Assembly (NCBI GenBank): GCA_004557195.1
Contig: SFER01000004.1
Coordinates: 1 to 26,185 of the forward strand
DNA from: Bacteroidales bacterium
GTDB taxonomy: Bacteria; Bacteroidota; Bacteroidia; Bacteroidales; Muribaculaceae
Direction: 5' to 3'
DNA: 26,185 nt
Position numbers and translations under genes: made by a program. Below the pieces are notes generated by a model. It was not told the DNA's origin. It saw only the letters and a program-made list of their open reading frames with translations, and searched no databases. Below, in pieces: positions 23,659 to 26,185 of this stretch; within the stretch, counting starts at the first letter, position 1; the number at the start of each line of letters is the position of its first letter.

Positions 23659-24732
23659 TTATTCTTTATCGAGTATTTTCTTCACGCAATTTACAATCAT
23701 CTCGGGCGGAATGCCCTTCATGCAATAGTAGTCGTTGCCGCGGCACGGCTTGTTGCCAAACACGGAGCATGGGCGGCACGACATATTGAGTTGGACGGCA
23801 TTCTCTTCGTCTTGCCTCCACCCCATAAAACCGCAGTAGGGGTGTGTTGCCCCCCACACCGACACCACTTTAAGTCCTACGAGCGAAGCCATATGCATAT
23901 TGGCGGAATCCATCGACACCATCACATCGCAGTGGCTCAGCAGCGAGAGTTCCTTGAGGAGTCCATAGCGTTTTCCGGCAAGCGACACCGTGCCCGGAAT
24001 GGAAGATTCCCACTCCTCGAGCACATGCTGCTCGCTTCCGCCGCCACCGAGAAGGAAAACCTTGGTAGCATAGCGTTCGGCAATGGTTTTCACCACTTCG
24101 CGCATCTGCTCCACCGGATAAATCTTTCCGCGGTGCTTGGCAAAGGGAGCCACAGCCACCCACACATCGCCTTCTGCCTTGGGTGGAGTGATTTCGGCGA
24201 AATTCGCCACAGGAGCCTTGCCGCCATCAAAAAGAGAGTCGAAATGGTCGTTGCAAATCATCCCTTGGCGGTAGAACACCTCGCGATAGCGTGCTCGCGA
24301 CGAGATTAGAGGGAACATACGCTTATTGTGGGCGCGAGTGAGAGCGCGCTTTCCGGCGCGCCCCTTGTCGATATGGCTCACCTTCACCCCTTTAAGCAAC
24401 AAAAAGAGTGAAATGATGTAAGTGCGAAGCACCCCATGGAGGTCGATAAACGTGTCGGGGGCGAAATCGTCCGAAATCTCGCGGGAGAGCCGCCTCAATC
24501 CGCCTATCCCTCGATAGGCATTGGTATCAACACCCATCACACGCAAGTTGTCGGGTGGATTGACAAATAAAGTGGATGCAAACCCTGTGGTGAGCATCAT
24601 AAAATGCTTCTTGGGATAGGTGCGACACACCGAATAGACCACAGGGATGGTCATCGCCACATCGCCCAAAGCCGAGAAACGTGAAATAAGTATTCTTTCC
24701 GATTTTCTATGGTCAGAATCACTTTTTGCCAT
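23659..24732 (-). CDS. Glycosyltransferase family 9 (ADP-heptose:LPS heptosyltransferase-like)
   Basis: A 357-residue GT-B glycosyltransferase of family 9, which transfers heptose or related sugars from nucleotide donors onto the LPS core. The N-terminal half has ILISRFSALGDVAMTIPV (about 14-31), the family's acceptor-side motif. The C-terminal half has VAPFAKHRGKIYP, LLGGGGSE and the donor-binding stretch SHCDVMVSMDSANMHMASLVGLKVVSVWGATHP. A Cys-rich tail (MSCRPCSVFGNKPCRGNDYYCM) is a feature of many Bacteroidetes members. It overlaps the DUF4254 gene by 14 bp, so translation is coupled. A role in lipopolysaccharide or surface glycan assembly is inferred from the family. Confidence 0.92.
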   Translation of the reverse strand: MAKSDSDHRKSERILISRFSALGDVAMTIPVVYSVCRTYPKKHFMMLTTGFASTLFVNPPDNLRVMGVDTNAYRGIGGLRRLSREISDDFAPDTFIDLHGVLRTYIISLFLLLKGVKVSHIDKGRAGKRALTRAHNKRMFPLISSRARYREVFYRQGMICNDHFDSLFDGGKAPVANFAEITPPKAEGDVWVAVAPFAKHRGKIYPVEQMREVVKTIAERYATKVFLLGGGGSEQHVLEEWESSIPGTVSLAGKRYGLLKELSLLSHCDVMVSMDSANMHMASLVGLKVVSVWGATHPYCGFMGWRQDEENAVQLNMSCRPCSVFGNKPCRGNDYYCMKGIPPEMIVNCVKKILDKE

Positions 24733-25324
24733 AAAGCACCGGATTGGTATCTGGGTCGTTATACATTTTCATCTGACGATACACCTTCATATATTTTTTG
24801 CCTGCGGCGATATCGTCGAGAAGTTGGGCGATAGCGGTGCTCAAATCCACCTGTTGTTCAAGGAGCACATCGAGTTTGCCGCGGCAGCGGGCAATATGCT
24901 CCGCAGAAGCGTCGGTGCGAATCACCTCTTGTTGCATGTGGTAGATTTTCAGAGCGAGAATCGACAATCGGTCGATAGCCCACGCCGGACTTTCGGTGTT
25001 GATTGTTGCATCGGCGGCAACAGGCACATCCTTGAACTTGTCGCGGAAGAAACTGTCAATCTCCTCCACCATATCGGTGCGGTCTTGGTTACTTTTGTCG
25101 ATGCGGCGTTTAAGCGAGAGAGCCTCCACCGGATCGATATCGGTAGCGCGGATGATATCCTCCATGTGCCATTGCACGGCATCAATCCAATTCTTCTTAA
25201 AAAGGCGGGCTTCGATAGAGCCATCGGGATAAGGACACTCGACAACGGCGTCGATGTTGTCGTAATTGTGGTAAAGATTTGTTGTTTCTTTGAAAATCTT
25301 ATTGCAAGTATCTACAAAATTCAT
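24719..25324 (-). CDS. DUF4254 domain protein
   Basis: A 201-residue, mostly helical cytoplasmic protein of the DUF4254 family, which is of unknown function. Features include a WH-x-x-D segment (VQWHMEDIIRATDIDP, about 51-66), a conserved AWAIDRLSILALKIYHM helix near 115-130 and a C-terminal KKYMKVYRQMKMYNDPDTNP segment. There is no signal peptide or transmembrane helix. In Bacteroidetes this family is commonly encoded just upstream of a family 9 glycosyltransferase, as here with a 14-bp overlap, so a role with that enzyme in glycan biosynthesis is likely. It is the first gene of the unit and is driven by the duplicated promoter repeat at 25374-25488. Confidence 0.9.
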   Translation of the reverse strand: MNFVDTCNKIFKETTNLYHNYDNIDAVVECPYPDGSIEARLFKKNWIDAVQWHMEDIIRATDIDPVEALSLKRRIDKSNQDRTDMVEEIDSFFRDKFKDVPVAADATINTESPAWAIDRLSILALKIYHMQQEVIRTDASAEHIARCRGKLDVLLEQQVDLSTAIAQLLDDIAAGKKYMKVYRQMKMYNDPDTNPVLYGKK

Positions 25325-25373
25325 AAAAACAGATGTTTTTGATTAAAAAAGCAGTGTTTAAGCCTATAGATTG

Positions 25374-25405
25374 CAAAGATAGTGCAAACCGAACGCAATA
25401 CCAAA
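25374..25405 (-). promoter_or_regulatory. Proximal promoter of the DUF4254-GT9-HAD-kinase operon
   Basis: TATCTTTG (complement of 25374-25381) and TTTG (complement of 25402-25405) are 20 bp apart. The -33 box lies in the 5' arm of the repeat hairpin. The leader to the ATG at 25324 is about 45 nt. Confidence 0.6.
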
Positions 25406-25554
25406 ATAAAAGCAAAGATTTTCTTTTGGCATTGCTGAGGTGCCGCCAATCTTATCCAAAGATAGTGCAAACCGAACGCAATACCAAAATAAAAGCAAAG
25501 ATTTTCTTTTGAATTGCTGAGGTGCCGCCAATCTTATCTAAAGATAGTGCAAAC
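25375..25554. repeat. Tandem repeat of an 83-bp unit, two copies plus a 15-bp partial third
   Basis: Copies span 25375-25457 and 25458-25539, with a partial copy at 25540-25554 (AAAGATAGTGCAAAC). The copies differ mainly in a small change near 25429 versus 25511. Each copy contains a hairpin: GCAATACCAAAA (25395-25406) and TTTTGGCATTGC (25424-25435), one mismatch, in copy 1. Each also carries a minus-strand promoter. Similar AAAGATAGTGCAAACCGA elements are dispersed in Bacteroidales intergenic regions in my recollection. The repeats are contiguous without spacers, so this is not a CRISPR array. Confidence 0.9.
25457..25488 (-). promoter_or_regulatory. Distal promoter copy in the second repeat unit
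   Basis: TATCTTTG (complement of 25457-25464) and TTTG (complement of 25485-25488), again 20 bp apart. This duplicates the proximal promoter exactly one repeat unit upstream; transcripts from here would carry the copy-1 hairpin in a leader of about 130 nt. Confidence 0.5.
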
Positions 25555-25592
25555 GCTCTCCGGGCTCCTGCAAAAAAATGGTTTTTTTTTTC

Positions 25593-25624
25593 TTGGGATT
25601 TTTGTGAAAATATATGTAAATTTG
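25593..25624 (+). promoter_or_regulatory. Promoter of the leucine-rich-repeat gene
   Basis: TAAATTTG at 25617-25624 fits the -7 box; CTTGG with TTG at 25593-25595 gives a 21-bp spacing as -33 box. The leader to the ATG at 25661 is about 30 nt. It fires away from the repeat promoters, so the region is a divergent control region. Confidence 0.5.
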
Positions 25625-25660
25625 CGAAAACTATGACTAATTCCTTAACTAATTAATAAT

Positions 25661-26185
25661 ATGAAACAGTTTTTTTAGAAGTTAACATTTTTTTGTTGCT
25701 TTGCGCGCTCAGCGTCTTGCCTGCCAAGGCGCATCAAGGCGCAGTAAATGTAGGTCACACTACATTCTACTATAATAATGTAGATGGCGGCGTGGAAATC
25801 ACCTACAACTCAAATACTTTTATTAGTCTTTACTCAGGAACAATTGAAATCCCTGCAGAACTCGAAGGCAAGAAGGTAGTTGCGATTGGCTACAATGCTT
25901 TTGCCGGGTCCTCTATTGAAGATGTTACCATTCCAACCGGAGTGAAAAAAATCGATGCGAGAGCATTCGCTAATTGTCAATCCCTTCGTACGCTAACGCT
26001 TCGCACCGCTGAAATCCCCGAGGTGGCTGCTACGGCTTTTGAAGGTACATCTTTAGGTAATATTATTCTTAAGACCTATCCTCGCTATGCCGAGACATTC
26101 AACAGTCTTTGCCGAGACATCAGCAGCGGAGTTTATCGCTTTGACTATGAATTCGAGTCATCGCTGCTCACATCGGGCAAGACGA
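25661..26185 (+). pseudogene. BspA-like leucine-rich-repeat surface protein, frame broken at a T7 tract; 3' end outside the window
   Basis: The ATG at 25661 reads MKQFF and then meets TAG at codon 6. From 25693 to the window end a second frame, offset by +2, stays open. It encodes a signal-peptide-like LLLCALSVLPAKA and then a BspA/LRR_5 type array (for example VVAIGYNAFAGSSIEDVTIP, then VKKIDARAFANCQSLRTLTL). One extra T in the T7 run at 25670-25676 would join the two into MKQFFLEVNIFLLLCALSVL with the normal signal cleavage PAKA-H. No ATG exists in the open frame; TTG at 25693 or 25696 is the only near alternative. A promoter and the coding sequence look intact, so this is either phase-off, a recent pseudogene or a homopolymer sequencing error. 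The family comprises secreted, host- or surface-binding proteins. Confidence 0.75.

Noticed and set aside
25375..25554. CRISPR-like repetition.
   Set aside because: The two 83-bp units are contiguous with no unique spacers, no cas genes are nearby, and the unit contains promoter boxes and a hairpin.

Overview
The window reads as chromosomal DNA from a gut-type Bacteroidales bacterium; a Muribaculaceae-like lineage is my best guess but is not proven. The evidence is a fused MurF-alanine racemase, a DUF4254 gene paired with a family 9 glycosyltransferase, a GSCFA-domain protein, a secreted protein with a type-IX-like C-terminal sorting domain, a BspA-type leucine-rich-repeat protein, A-rich leaders without clear Shine-Dalgarno sites, and many TAnnTTTG / TTTG (-7/-33) promoter pairs typical of Bacteroidetes. 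Coding density is high, and I saw no rRNA, tRNA, transposase, phage or CRISPR array.

Layout. 1-113: start of a TGS-domain nucleoside kinase reading off the left edge. 263-2734 (+): a Na+/phosphate cotransporter with PhoU-like tail, then a rubrerythrin with its own promoter and terminator. 2996-5278 (-): RNase R. 5357-18067 (-): a long run of nine closely spaced genes, transcribed from 18067 downward. It begins with a steroid 5-alpha-reductase-like membrane protein, an Old-Yellow-Enzyme-type flavin reductase and two short-chain dehydrogenases (14453-18067). It continues with a secreted TPR-like protein, a REC-REC-PEP/pyruvate-binding protein, a coiled-coil protein ending in a textbook beta-clamp-binding motif, a GSCFA protein and MurF-Alr. 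18263-19597 (-): a secreted protein with sorting domain. 19958-21593 (+): SecG and an iron-sulfur L-serine dehydratase. 21600-25324 (-): a four-gene run of DUF4254, glycosyltransferase 9, HAD phosphatase and orphan histidine kinase. 25375-25554: a duplicated 83-bp promoter-bearing repeat. 25661-26185 (+): a leucine-rich-repeat surface protein whose reading frame is broken in a T7 tract just after its start codon.

How the parts work together. The most striking block is 14453-18067. A homolog of eukaryotic steroid 5-alpha-reductases, a BaiCD-like flavin enoate reductase (candidate 5-beta-reductase) and two SDRs (candidate hydroxysteroid dehydrogenases) are translationally coupled in one operon. 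This gene content matches the logic of the 5AR/5BR/3-beta-HSDH clusters known from gut Bacteroidales that make isoallo-bile acids, so a bile-acid or steroid reduction module is likely; the actual substrate cannot be read from sequence. The rest is largely envelope and housekeeping: peptidoglycan precursor ligation and D-Ala supply, secretion, glycan transfer, RNA decay, oxidative defence and phosphate uptake.
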